A stretch of DNA of 64,000 bases, from NCBI GenBank assembly GCA_024233395.1, contig JACKPR010000005.1:1-64000 (forward strand), read 5' to 3'. Origin of the DNA: Chlamydiales bacterium (GTDB taxonomy: Bacteria; Chlamydiota; Chlamydiia; Chlamydiales; Simkaniaceae). The notes beneath the pieces are model-generated. The model had not been told where the DNA came from. It worked only from the letters and a program-made list of their open reading frames with translations, and did not search any database. Of the stretch, positions 9,080 to 18,087 are shown in pieces. The stretch's first letter is position 1; each line of letters opens with the position of its first letter. A program made the position numbers and the translations under genes.

Positions 9080-11039
9080 CGACGGTAAATCCAAATTCGT
9101 TTGCAATATCGCTCATAGGTGCTGAAAGGCCAAATTCATCAATAGAGATGGAAATTCCATGCGGACCGATAAATTTTGACCAACCAAAACTTACACCTGC
9201 TTCTATCGACACACGTTTTCCAATATCCCCACAAGCAACTTCTCGTTTATATTCTTCATCTTGCAGATCAAAAAGCTCCCAGCAGGGAAGAGAAACAACG
9301 CGCGTTCCTTTTCCTTGTTTTTCAAGAGCTGCGGCTACGTCAAGAGCTAAAGCCACTTCCGATCCTGTTGCAAAAAGGGTGTAATCACAGGCATCTTTTT
9401 CTTTTTTGATAATATAGCCTCCTCGACCTGCGCCTTCAATAAAAGGGCGATCGGTTTCTTTTAACACTGGAAGATTTTGTCTCGATAAGACAATGGCTGT
9501 AGGATACGGATAATTCAAAGCTGAAATCCAAGCGGCTTTCACTTCATGGGCATCTGCAGGTCGAAAAACATGGAGATTTGGAACAGCTCTAAGGGCTGCT
9601 AAATGTTCAACAGGTTGGTGTGTCGGTCCATCTTCTCCTAAGAAGACTGAATCATGAGTCAATTGAAAAATCACATGAAATTTTGAGAGACACGCTAAAC
9701 GGAGTCCATTTCTCAAATAATCAGAAAAAGTGAAGAAGGTGCCGACATAAGGGAGAAACATATGGGTTTGGAAAAGCCCAGAAGCAATCGTGGTCATCCC
9801 AAATTCACGAATCCCATATTTAATATTCCGTCCTTTGAAATCATTTTGGGCAATCAAAGGATAATCTTTCATCATCGTACAATCGGAGCCTGAAAGATCT
9901 GCCGATCCTCCATAAAGAAAAGGAAGTTCTTTCCCTAAAACTTGAAGGATCGCTTGTGAGGCTTTTCTTCCAGAAATAGGATCATTAAATTCAATTTTAT
10001 TAAGAGTCTCTTCAAGGTTTGTCGGAATAACTCTTTCATGCATTGCTTGATATTCTTTTGCTAAGTCAGGATAAGCTTTTTGCCAATCATCAAAAGTTTT
10101 TTTCCATTCCTCTTCCATAGCCTCTTGCTTAGGAAGTTTTTCCTCAAAGAATGATTTCACGCATTGAGGAATGTAAAACTCCTCTTCAGGCAGTCCCAAA
10201 GCCTCTTTTGTCTCCTTGACTTCCTCCGGTCCAAGAGGAGAACCATGAGCTTTAGATGTCCCCTGCTTGTGAGGAGATCCCTTTCCAATAATCGTTTTAC
10301 AATCAATAAAAATAGGGCGGGTTTGATTTTCTTGAATTTCTTTCATCACACGATCAATCGACTCTAAATCATTCCCATCCATTTCATAGACCTCAAAACC
10401 ATAAGCTCTATAACGGGCTGGAACATCTTCAGAAGAGGACTGCTCAAGAGGTCCATCTAAAGTAATTTTATTCGCATCGTGAATAAGAATAAGATTATCT
10501 AAGCAAAGGTGTCCTGCAAAAGAACTTGCTTCATTAGACACTCCCTCCATTAAACATCCATCACCTGCTAAACAATAAACTTTTGGACTGAGAATCTGAT
10601 GCTCATCTTGATTAAATTTGGTCTCTAGAATCTTTAACCCCAAAGCTTGTCCCACAGCATTTCCAACCCCTTGACCCAAAGGTCCTGTTGTCGATTCAAC
10701 ACCGGGTGTTTCACCATACTCTGGATGCCCAGGAGTTTTAGAATGAAGCTGACGAAAATGTTTAATGTCATCAAGAGATAGATCAAAACCTGCTAAATGA
10801 AGACAAGAATAAAGCCACATTGATCCATGACCTGCGGATAAAACAACGCGATCCCGGTTCATCCATTGAGGGTTTTTTGGATTGTGTCTTAGAAGATGCC
10901 CATAAAGGTATGCTCCAAGTTCGGCACATCCCATTGGAAGGCCGGGATGACCAGAGTTGGCTTTTTGCACGGCTTCAAATGAAAGTTGCCGAATTGTATT
11001 CGCTGTTTTTTCTAAAATTTTCTTAAGATCACTATCCAT
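9048..11039 (-). CDS. tkt: Transketolase
   Basis: Thiamine-diphosphate enzyme of the pentose phosphate pathway. The ThDP-binding motif runs from GDGCLMEGVSNEASSFAGH to the Asn of LILIHDANKITLDG. The pyrimidine domain has the catalytic-Glu segment IKYGIREFGM, and GPTHQPVEHLAALRAVPNL is typical of the family. Length 663 is normal. It is transcribed with overlapping hemE, an unusual pairing. GATAGGTTCAT directly precedes its ATG: a copy of the 11-mer whose AGG could also serve as ribosome site. Confidence 0.95.
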   Translation of the reverse strand: MDSDLKKILEKTANTIRQLSFEAVQKANSGHPGLPMGCAELGAYLYGHLLRHNPKNPQWMNRDRVVLSAGHGSMWLYSCLHLAGFDLSLDDIKHFRQLHSKTPGHPEYGETPGVESTTGPLGQGVGNAVGQALGLKILETKFNQDEHQILSPKVYCLAGDGCLMEGVSNEASSFAGHLCLDNLILIHDANKITLDGPLEQSSSEDVPARYRAYGFEVYEMDGNDLESIDRVMKEIQENQTRPIFIDCKTIIGKGSPHKQGTSKAHGSPLGPEEVKETKEALGLPEEEFYIPQCVKSFFEEKLPKQEAMEEEWKKTFDDWQKAYPDLAKEYQAMHERVIPTNLEETLNKIEFNDPISGRKASQAILQVLGKELPFLYGGSADLSGSDCTMMKDYPLIAQNDFKGRNIKYGIREFGMTTIASGLFQTHMFLPYVGTFFTFSDYLRNGLRLACLSKFHVIFQLTHDSVFLGEDGPTHQPVEHLAALRAVPNLHVFRPADAHEVKAAWISALNYPYPTAIVLSRQNLPVLKETDRPFIEGAGRGGYIIKKEKDACDYTLFATGSEVALALDVAAALEKQGKGTRVVSLPCWELFDLQDEEYKREVACGDIGKRVSIEAGVSFGWSKFIGPHGISISIDEFGLSAPMSDIANEFGFTVDAILNRLLTV

Positions 11040-11050
11040 ATGAACCTATC
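11040..11050 (+). repeat. Solitary 11-mer ATGAACCTATC upstream of tkt
   Basis: Exact match to the element terminus, abutting the tkt start codon in the 134-bp divergent gap before alaS. The next bases (CGAATTA) resemble those after the copy at 5429. No right-end partner is seen. The rest of the gap holds a weak GACTG/CAGTC inverted repeat and no gene. Confidence 0.6.
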
Positions 11051-11173
11051 CCGAATTAGGAATTATATTTGACTGCTTTAATTCTCAAACAGTCTTTCCT
11101 TGCTTTTAGCCCTGAAATGATCTATTTTTAAGTCTTAAGGATAAAGATATCAAGAACAAAGTTACATCAGACC

Positions 11174-13804
11174 ATGCTATCACAAGAGATACGAAAAAAG
11201 TTCCTCACCTATTTTAAAGAAAAAAACCATACTGTTGTCCCTTCATCACCAACAGTTCCCCATGATGACCCCACACTTCTTTTCATCAATGCTGGGATGA
11301 ATCAATTTAAAGACGTGTTTTTAGGAAAGAGCAAACGAGATTACGTGCGCGCAACTTCTTCTCAAAAGTGTATCCGAGTTGGTGGAAAACATAATGACCT
11401 TGATAACGTCGGACACACATCGCGTCATATGACATTTTTTGAAATGCTAGGAAACTTTTCTTTTGGGGATTATTTCAAAAAAGAAGCGATCGAATTTGCG
11501 TGGCAAGTTACAACGGAAGTCTTTCAATATGACCCGAAACGTGTTTGGGTTTCCGTCTTTGAAACCGATGATGAAGCTTATGAACTTTGGAAACCCCATA
11601 TTGATGAAAAACGGATCATCCGTCTAGGAGAAGATGAGAATTTCTGGTCTATGGGAGATACAGGGCCTTGCGGCCCTTGCACAGAGCTTCTTTATGATCG
11701 AGGAGATAAATTTGGATCAGCATCCCATCCTTTAGAGGATAAAACTGGAGAGCGATACCCCGAATTTTGGAACCTTGTTTTTATGGAGTTTAACCGAGAC
11801 AGCCATGGAAAAATGACTCCCCTCCCTAAACAATGTGTCGACACTGGGGCTGGACTTGAACGAGTCGTTTCCTTTAAGACAGAAGCAGACAATGTCTTTC
11901 AATCCGACATTTTAAGAACTCTGATTGCTCGTGTTGAGGAACTTTCGGGAAAGAAATATGACCCCACTGACCCCCACCTTGGACCAGCTTTTCATGTTGT
12001 TGCCGACCACGTTCGCGCTCTTGCCTTTGCTATTGCAGATGGAGCTCAGCCTAGCAATATTGAAAGAGGATATGTTCTCCGAAAAATTCTAAGACGTGCA
12101 GTTCGCTATGGACGTCTATTAGGATTTAATCAACCCTTTCTAGCTGATGTTTTTCCTCGTCTTGTAGATACAATGGGAAGTGATTACCACGAATTGAAAC
12201 AGTCAGAATCTCAAATCAGTGAAATTCTTACTATTGAAGAAGAAGGCTTTTTCCGAACACTCCGCCGTGGAGGAAACATTTTAAATACCATTATTGAAAA
12301 AGCAAGTCAAAGTAGCCGCAAAGAAATTAGTGGTGAAGATGCCTTTAAACTCAAAGATACGTATGGCTTTCCTTTGGAAGAAATTCTTCTTATCGCTAAA
12401 GATAGTGAACTCTCCGTTAATCTCGATTCCTATGGAATTCTTGAAGAACAAGCACGCGATCGCTCACGCCAAGCTAAAGTGAGCCATAAACAAATGGCTG
12501 AAAGTTCCACTTTTGAAACCTTTGTTGAGCATCATGGCACTTCTACTTTTGTGGGTTATAATGAAATAGAAGCAGAAGGAAGTATTATAGGCCTTATTGT
12601 AGAAGGGCAATCCGTCGAGATGATGGAAGAAGGACAAGAAGGCCTTGTGATTCTTGATGAAACCCCATTTTATTCTGAAAAAGGGGGACAAATCGGGGAT
12701 ATCGGAACTCTTACCCATGCAAAAGCACATTTTAAGGTGGAAGATTGCCAAAATCCCTATCCAGGTGTCATTACTCATCATGGAGTTTTAGAAAAGGGAA
12801 TTCTTATTGTAGGAGAACCCGTTGTTGCCGAAATCGATCACGAAAGGCGCAATGAAATTGCCAAACACCATACGGCCACCCACCTTCTCCACTGGGCACT
12901 TCAACAAGTTTTAGGATCTCACATTAAACAAGCTGGATCTCTTGTAGAAGAGTCACGCCTTCGTTTTGATTTTAATCATCATAAAGCTCTTTCAAAAGAA
13001 GAAATCCGTGAAATTGAAAGGCTAGTGAATGAAAAAGTTTGGGAAAATAAACCCTTAGAAACTTACGAGATTAAATTCGAAGACGTCCAAAAACACCCTG
13101 AAATCAAACAGTTCTTTGGAGACAAATATGGAGATGTTGTCCGCGTCGTTGATATCGATAGTTACTCAAAAGAACTTTGCGGAGGAACCCATGTCCAAAA
13201 CGTGGGAGAAATTGGCTATTTCAGAATTGCTAAAGAAGGAAGTATTGCTAAAGGGGTCCGCCGTATTGAAGCGGTTATTGGAAAAGAAGCAGAAAAACTT
13301 CGGTATGCTACAGAAGACCAACTTTCTAATATCGCATCCATGCTCAAATCAAATCTTCCCAAAGTAGAAGAGGTTTTAAAGAGTTTGCTTAAGGAAAACA
13401 TCAAACTCAAAGAGCAATCTCTTTTTGCTCGAAAAAAATATCTGAATGACTTGGCCTCCTCTTTGATGACAAAAATCAAAAAAGTGCATAACTACACCCT
13501 TCTCAGTGCTGTTGTTGATGTTCAAAAAGGCGAGCTCAATGACTTAGGAAATGATCTCTTGGAACGGATGGAGTCAGGAATTCTTCTTCTCTGTGTGATC
13601 GATGGAGACGATTGTCAGCTTTATCTTAAAGTTTCTCCTGATCTTGTTCAAAAAGGCATTCATGCAAACGCTCTGATCAAACAAATTGCAGACGTCATTG
13701 AAGGTTCCGGAGGAGGAAAAAAAGAGATGGCTCAAGCCGGAGGTAAGAACTCTAAAGGAGTGATTATTGCCTTCGATAAAATCGAAGAAATGCTTCGAGA
13801 ATAA
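11174..13804 (+). CDS. alaS: Alanyl-tRNA synthetase
   Basis: Class II synthetase charging tRNA-Ala, with editing. Motif 2-like text TSSQKCIRVGGKHNDLDNVG lies in the N-terminal catalytic domain. The editing domain shows HHTATHLLHWAL and the zinc motif CGGTH. A C-Ala domain with a Gly-rich segment (GSGGGKKEMAQAGG) closes the protein. Length 876 is usual. It is divergent from tkt. Confidence 0.97.
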   Translation: MLSQEIRKKFLTYFKEKNHTVVPSSPTVPHDDPTLLFINAGMNQFKDVFLGKSKRDYVRATSSQKCIRVGGKHNDLDNVGHTSRHMTFFEMLGNFSFGDYFKKEAIEFAWQVTTEVFQYDPKRVWVSVFETDDEAYELWKPHIDEKRIIRLGEDENFWSMGDTGPCGPCTELLYDRGDKFGSASHPLEDKTGERYPEFWNLVFMEFNRDSHGKMTPLPKQCVDTGAGLERVVSFKTEADNVFQSDILRTLIARVEELSGKKYDPTDPHLGPAFHVVADHVRALAFAIADGAQPSNIERGYVLRKILRRAVRYGRLLGFNQPFLADVFPRLVDTMGSDYHELKQSESQISEILTIEEEGFFRTLRRGGNILNTIIEKASQSSRKEISGEDAFKLKDTYGFPLEEILLIAKDSELSVNLDSYGILEEQARDRSRQAKVSHKQMAESSTFETFVEHHGTSTFVGYNEIEAEGSIIGLIVEGQSVEMMEEGQEGLVILDETPFYSEKGGQIGDIGTLTHAKAHFKVEDCQNPYPGVITHHGVLEKGILIVGEPVVAEIDHERRNEIAKHHTATHLLHWALQQVLGSHIKQAGSLVEESRLRFDFNHHKALSKEEIREIERLVNEKVWENKPLETYEIKFEDVQKHPEIKQFFGDKYGDVVRVVDIDSYSKELCGGTHVQNVGEIGYFRIAKEGSIAKGVRRIEAVIGKEAEKLRYATEDQLSNIASMLKSNLPKVEEVLKSLLKENIKLKEQSLFARKKYLNDLASSLMTKIKKVHNYTLLSAVVDVQKGELNDLGNDLLERMESGILLLCVIDGDDCQLYLKVSPDLVQKGIHANALIKQIADVIEGSGGGKKEMAQAGGKNSKGVIIAFDKIEEMLRE

Positions 13805-13923
13805 GAACCGAGAAGTCACCTAAAACTTTTTGTTCAGATCAAGCTTTCAAACACTTTTTTCATGACATTTAATATTTAATTATACATAATGTTTCTCCTT
13901 TTAAACAACTTAAGGAATAATGA

Positions 13924-14478
13924 ATGGAATCCATATCTCAAGTACGTGTTTATCCTTATACTTTTGATAATCATGCAACCGTTTGGTTCGAAGAAACCTC
14001 ATGGGGTGGCATTACTCCCAGCCCTCCTCAAGAAACGGCTGCTATTGATATAGTCCCTAGCTCCACCTTTCTTAAACTTTTACAAATTTATCAAGAAAAC
14101 GTGAAAAAAATCCGAAAAAAATATGGACAACCCTTGGCCAACCTTACAGAAGTAGATTTTAGGGGTTTAGGACTAACACAACTCCCCCCTCATATTCTCT
14201 TAGAATGCAAAAAAGCTCGTTTGCTTGATATCAGTGGCAATGATATTCACTTTCTTCCCGTTCAATTACAAGCGCTTCCCCTAGTTTCTCTCAATATCAG
14301 TGGAAATACTAGACTTCAACCAAATATTCCTGAGTGGCTGGGAGGGATGCCTGAACTTGTGTTAACAGCACATGACATAGAATTAACTTTCATTCCAGAA
14401 GGATTTACACAAGAGCGCGTGATTTCAAATGATCTCCCTAAAGGAATATCTTTTGGACAAACGCAACAACTTATGTAA
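13924..14478 (+). CDS. Leucine-rich-repeat protein, candidate effector
   Basis: A 184-residue protein without signal peptide or membrane segment. About three degenerate LRRs occupy residues 75-140: VDFRGLGLTQLPPHIL, LLDISGNDIHFLPVQL, LVSLNISGNTRLQPNIPEWL, fitting LxxLxxSxNxLxxLP. LRRs of this kind are common in type III effectors. It converges on the kinase gene at 14518 and may belong to the same host-interaction island. AT-rich upstream DNA (TTATACATAAT) could be its promoter. Function is unknown. Confidence 0.65.
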   Translation: MESISQVRVYPYTFDNHATVWFEETSWGGITPSPPQETAAIDIVPSSTFLKLLQIYQENVKKIRKKYGQPLANLTEVDFRGLGLTQLPPHILLECKKARLLDISGNDIHFLPVQLQALPLVSLNISGNTRLQPNIPEWLGGMPELVLTAHDIELTFIPEGFTQERVISNDLPKGISFGQTQQLM

Positions 14479-14517
14479 ACATTATCTATTTAAGGTTTGT
14501 TAACTAAAATTTTCTAT

Positions 14518-16056
14518 CTAAGCATGAGAAGGTGCTCGGAAAGATGGAGGCAATGATTCTACATCCCTTTGTCTCTTGATACTTTTTCTCTTTTTATGTT
14601 CATTTTCTGCAGGAACGGAAACAGAGCGATATTGAGGCTCAGGAGAATGAGAGCTTTTTCCTCCTTGATTCGCCTCTTCCGCTATCTCCTGCCTCTCTGC
14701 CCCCCTTTCTGCGACTTCATTAAACTGAAGAGTTGAAAGAGAAGGGAAGCATATCTGTTGGAGACCTTCTTCCACATGTTCCATGGTAGGAAGAAGGTCT
14801 GGATCATTTCTCTGAAGATTCACCACTAGGGCAACATATTGCTGAAGCATTTTTAAATCTGTGGGTTCTAAATGAGATTCTAATCGTGAAACACACTGAT
14901 CAAGGGTTTCAGCAATGCTTTCCTGGGAAGGGTACAAAAGAACCTTTGAGGGAATAAATCCACTGAAAGCAATAATAACGGGTCCTACGGCGGCTCGAGA
15001 AATATCAAGAAGCTCTTCATCCGTTTTTGGCATATCTAGAATGGTAGGTTCCAACCGAGGTAAAAGATCCTCAAAAGAAATTCCTGTTTTCTTTTGATAA
15101 TGGTGTAAAAGTTTAAAAACACCTCCATGAAGAAAAGTGCGCCCTAAAGAAAAAACATCCGCTTCTTTCGTCTGAACCCCCCTTCTATCTCTTTGATTTA
15201 CAATACCTTTCCAAATAAAATCGGGAGCATACTGAGGCGTTAAGGCTGTCATATGTTCTTCTCGTCTTTCTTTACTCACAAGACCAAAGTCTGTGACCTG
15301 AGCTTGCGCATCTTCTCCCTTACCAAGGATCAGAATGTTTGCAGGCTTTAAGTCTCGATGTATTTGATCGGTTCTATGAAGAGATGACATCCCTGCTGCA
15401 ATGTCTCTAGATAATCTTACAACTGTAAAAATAGGACATCTAAGATGGTCTAATGACAAATGCTCAAGATCGCACTCGGCAGGAGAAACAATTCCAATGT
15501 AGACTCTTCGTCCCTGTACGCGACTGACTGATTCAAATGTATTGATATACTTTTTTCCACTTGGGCTTATTAAAAGCTGCGCTTCCCGTTGTTCTTCAAA
15601 GGAACGTTTAGCAAACTTAGCAATTTTTGGATTCGGAGAAGACCCATCTCTGGGAAACTGAAGAACATCAAAAACTTGTGATTCAGCTCCACGAGCGATC
15701 GCCTTTTTTTTGATATAAATATTTCCTGGGGTTCCAAAAACTTCTCGATTCATAGCTGACGCATCAAGTTGGAGAGCAGTCCCACCTCTTCTATCTGGAG
15801 AAAATTGTTTTTGCCACGCAACAAGAGTTTTTGAAAGGGGAGAATGGACCCCATACTCTCTAAGTCTTTGAACGACTCTTGGAGGAGTGGAAGGAGACTC
15901 CGATCTCTCATGAGAAGGAGTTTGCAAAGTTCCTTGTTCAGAAGCTTCTTCTACCTGCTCTAAAACAACCGTTGCAGTTAAAGATCTCTCTAAAATAACT
16001 GTCGGAGCACAGTCTTGTTGATATTGTAATGACCCCGAAACAACCCTACTAGTCAT
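14518..16056 (-). CDS. Eukaryotic-like Ser/Thr protein kinase, candidate effector
   Basis: A 512-residue protein with a kinase domain at about 115-450 and polar tails. Seen: a glycine-loop-like GAESQVFDV (123-131), Lys in KIAKFAK, the catalytic loop HRDLKPANI (233-241), DFG (256-258) and ALTPQYAPDF in place of the usual APE motif. Key catalytic residues appear intact. No membrane segment or PASTA domain is present, so it differs from membrane housekeeping kinases such as PknD. It pairs with a divergent paralogue 100 bp upstream. Host targeting is inference. Confidence 0.82.
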   Translation of the reverse strand: MTSRVVSGSLQYQQDCAPTVILERSLTATVVLEQVEEASEQGTLQTPSHERSESPSTPPRVVQRLREYGVHSPLSKTLVAWQKQFSPDRRGGTALQLDASAMNREVFGTPGNIYIKKKAIARGAESQVFDVLQFPRDGSSPNPKIAKFAKRSFEEQREAQLLISPSGKKYINTFESVSRVQGRRVYIGIVSPAECDLEHLSLDHLRCPIFTVVRLSRDIAAGMSSLHRTDQIHRDLKPANILILGKGEDAQAQVTDFGLVSKERREEHMTALTPQYAPDFIWKGIVNQRDRRGVQTKEADVFSLGRTFLHGGVFKLLHHYQKKTGISFEDLLPRLEPTILDMPKTDEELLDISRAAVGPVIIAFSGFIPSKVLLYPSQESIAETLDQCVSRLESHLEPTDLKMLQQYVALVVNLQRNDPDLLPTMEHVEEGLQQICFPSLSTLQFNEVAERGAERQEIAEEANQGGKSSHSPEPQYRSVSVPAENEHKKRKSIKRQRDVESLPPSFRAPSHA

Positions 16057-16156
16057 TAATTAAACCTATTCTATTAATTAATTTAAACACTAATTCACGC
16101 AATAATTACATCAAATTTTACAATTAATCTAAACCTGATAATTAATATCTAAGCAA

Positions 16157-17740
16157 CTAAGGTTGAGACCGAAGAACACCCTCTTCTTCTCTCTTAACTC
16201 TTTTTATATCTCTATCGTCAAACAAAGCCTTCCTCTGCTTCTCCCTTCTTCGAGAAACATCAGAAACTATTGAATCAGAATAACTTACAACTATATTTGT
16301 ATTATGACTGGAACCATCTAGTTCTTCTTCAACATCAACGTTCTCCTCTGCCTCTAATTTACTAAGATCAAAGGGTATAACAAGAGAATGAGCCTCACGA
16401 ATCCCTACTAAATGCTTCTTGACGCCTTGAATCAAAGCATCCCCTTCATTCTCAACCTCTGCTTCCAAAAATGATATAAGCCCTTCTTTTCTAGGATTTT
16501 GAAGCTCTTTTGCTAGTAAAGAAAGGTCTTTAAGTATTAAGTATTCCTCAGCCTGAATCACATCTTTTAACTGTTCGATCGCAGCTAATGTATACCGATA
16601 AACCTCTTCGGGCTCTTTAAAAATATGTAAAACATCTCTTCGATTTGCATCGATTCCTACATGAAAGACTCTTCCAGGATGAACCCTTTCAAATGCTAAA
16701 AGCTCTTCATCAGAGTAACTTCCCGTTACTGTTTCAGGAATGAGGAGATGATCCACAAACGGAGCAAGAAAAACATGATAATTTTGCCCATACTGCCGAA
16801 GGATGAAATTAATCACGTCCAATTGAAGTGTTCTTCCAAAAGCAAACACATCTGCAGCTTTTCCTTGGAAGCCCCCTTCGCAACTTCGTTTCCCTTTAAT
16901 CATTCGATATTTTTGCCCTAAAATCGACTCCCAAATATAGGGAGCAGCATACTTAGGTGTTAAAGCAGTATCATGCTTAGATCCCTCAGGAGCAAGCTTT
17001 CTTACTAAACCAAAATCCGTTACCTTTCCAGGTCCATTCCAAGGGTTGCAAAGGAGATTTGCTCCCTTAATATCTCGTAAAACAATGTTGGCTCGATGAA
17101 AAGAAGCAATTCCATCCAAAATATCAATCAATTGTCTTAATATGTAATGCCCCCCCATTTTAATGGCGTTATAATCGACATGACAAAGATCACAACTACT
17201 TGCGTTAAAAATCGCGATATAACCCGCAACCTTTGTTCCAGAAGGAGAACTCTGCAGTAAACCATAGGTTCCCATAAAGTGATCAATCTTGGAACTTAAT
17301 TTCGAAGCAGGACTAAGACGCTCGAGTCTTTCAACTTCAGGATCAAACGGTTTACTTGCAGTTTTGATCAATTGATTTTTTGGATCACCACCATCCAAAG
17401 GAATCGCAACAGTGAAGTAAGCAGTACTTTGCGTTCCTTTACCTGCAGTTTTTTGAACAATATGAAAGTCTTTAAGTGTAATGAAAATTGCCCGGTTGCG
17501 AGTGGCAGAAACAGGCATTTGAAACGCAAACCCTGGTCGATTTTGCAAATAGGTCATCACCTTAATAATTCTACCAATTAACCCTTCTGGATCTTGGTAT
17601 TGAGGATAAATAACTTTTAGATGTTCTAGGGCAGTCGTTTGCTCCGGAGTAAACCTTTGCATGAGCTTTGTTTCTACAGGATCAGGAACTGGATTCGGTG
17701 GAACCTTCTGAATCCTTTTCAACGATATACTTTCAGCCAT
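16157..17740 (-). CDS. Divergent Ser/Thr protein kinase, paralogue of the 14518 kinase
   Basis: ATG at 17740 is chosen because GGAGAT stands just before it; this gives 527 residues starting MAESISLKRIQK. The kinase domain has a glycine-loop region (AGKGTQSTAYFTVAI), VLRDIKGANLL (HRD changed to LRD, Asp kept), TDFGLV, and ALTPKYAAPYIWESILGQKY, very like the downstream paralogue. The C-terminal tail is acidic then basic and may be unstructured. The LRD change suggests RD-independent regulation or altered activity. Likely a lineage-specific duplication. Confidence 0.8.
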   Translation of the reverse strand: MAESISLKRIQKVPPNPVPDPVETKLMQRFTPEQTTALEHLKVIYPQYQDPEGLIGRIIKVMTYLQNRPGFAFQMPVSATRNRAIFITLKDFHIVQKTAGKGTQSTAYFTVAIPLDGGDPKNQLIKTASKPFDPEVERLERLSPASKLSSKIDHFMGTYGLLQSSPSGTKVAGYIAIFNASSCDLCHVDYNAIKMGGHYILRQLIDILDGIASFHRANIVLRDIKGANLLCNPWNGPGKVTDFGLVRKLAPEGSKHDTALTPKYAAPYIWESILGQKYRMIKGKRSCEGGFQGKAADVFAFGRTLQLDVINFILRQYGQNYHVFLAPFVDHLLIPETVTGSYSDEELLAFERVHPGRVFHVGIDANRRDVLHIFKEPEEVYRYTLAAIEQLKDVIQAEEYLILKDLSLLAKELQNPRKEGLISFLEAEVENEGDALIQGVKKHLVGIREAHSLVIPFDLSKLEAEENVDVEEELDGSSHNTNIVVSYSDSIVSDVSRRREKQRKALFDDRDIKRVKREEEGVLRSQP

Positions 17741-18087
17741 TAATAATCTCCAAATTAAACATACATAGAAGAGTAACAATTATTTACTAATGCATCAACT
17801 TTAAATAATTATTTGTAACTAAAGACAAATAAACTATTTAATTAACATTAAATTTATAAAACTTATTTAAATGACACCCCTTGTGTTCCAAAATTGAAAA
17901 CACCATAGGCACGAGAAAGGATAGGTTCATAGATGGATTGAAAGGATAAAAAAGTGCAGTCTAAGCTGGAGGGAAAACCTTATCCTATAGATTAGATAAG
18001 GAAAAAAGAAACTTAGACCGCACAAATCTGATGTCTTTATCGGATCGATAAATTATATCCGATGAATTTTACCATGCACATCTTTTT
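17741..18087. other. AT-rich intergenic gap with hairpin cluster
   Basis: No coding sequence is seen. AT-rich repeats (AAATAATTATTT) stand near the kinase start. A solitary GATAGGTTCAT lies at 17920-17930. A nested palindrome runs 17954-18023: outer arms GTGCAGTCTAAG and CTTAGACCGCAC with one mismatch, inner arms CCTTATC and GATAAGG. A further hairpin joins ATCGGAT (18039-18045) and ATCCGAT (18057-18063), just before mfd. Confidence 0.6.
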
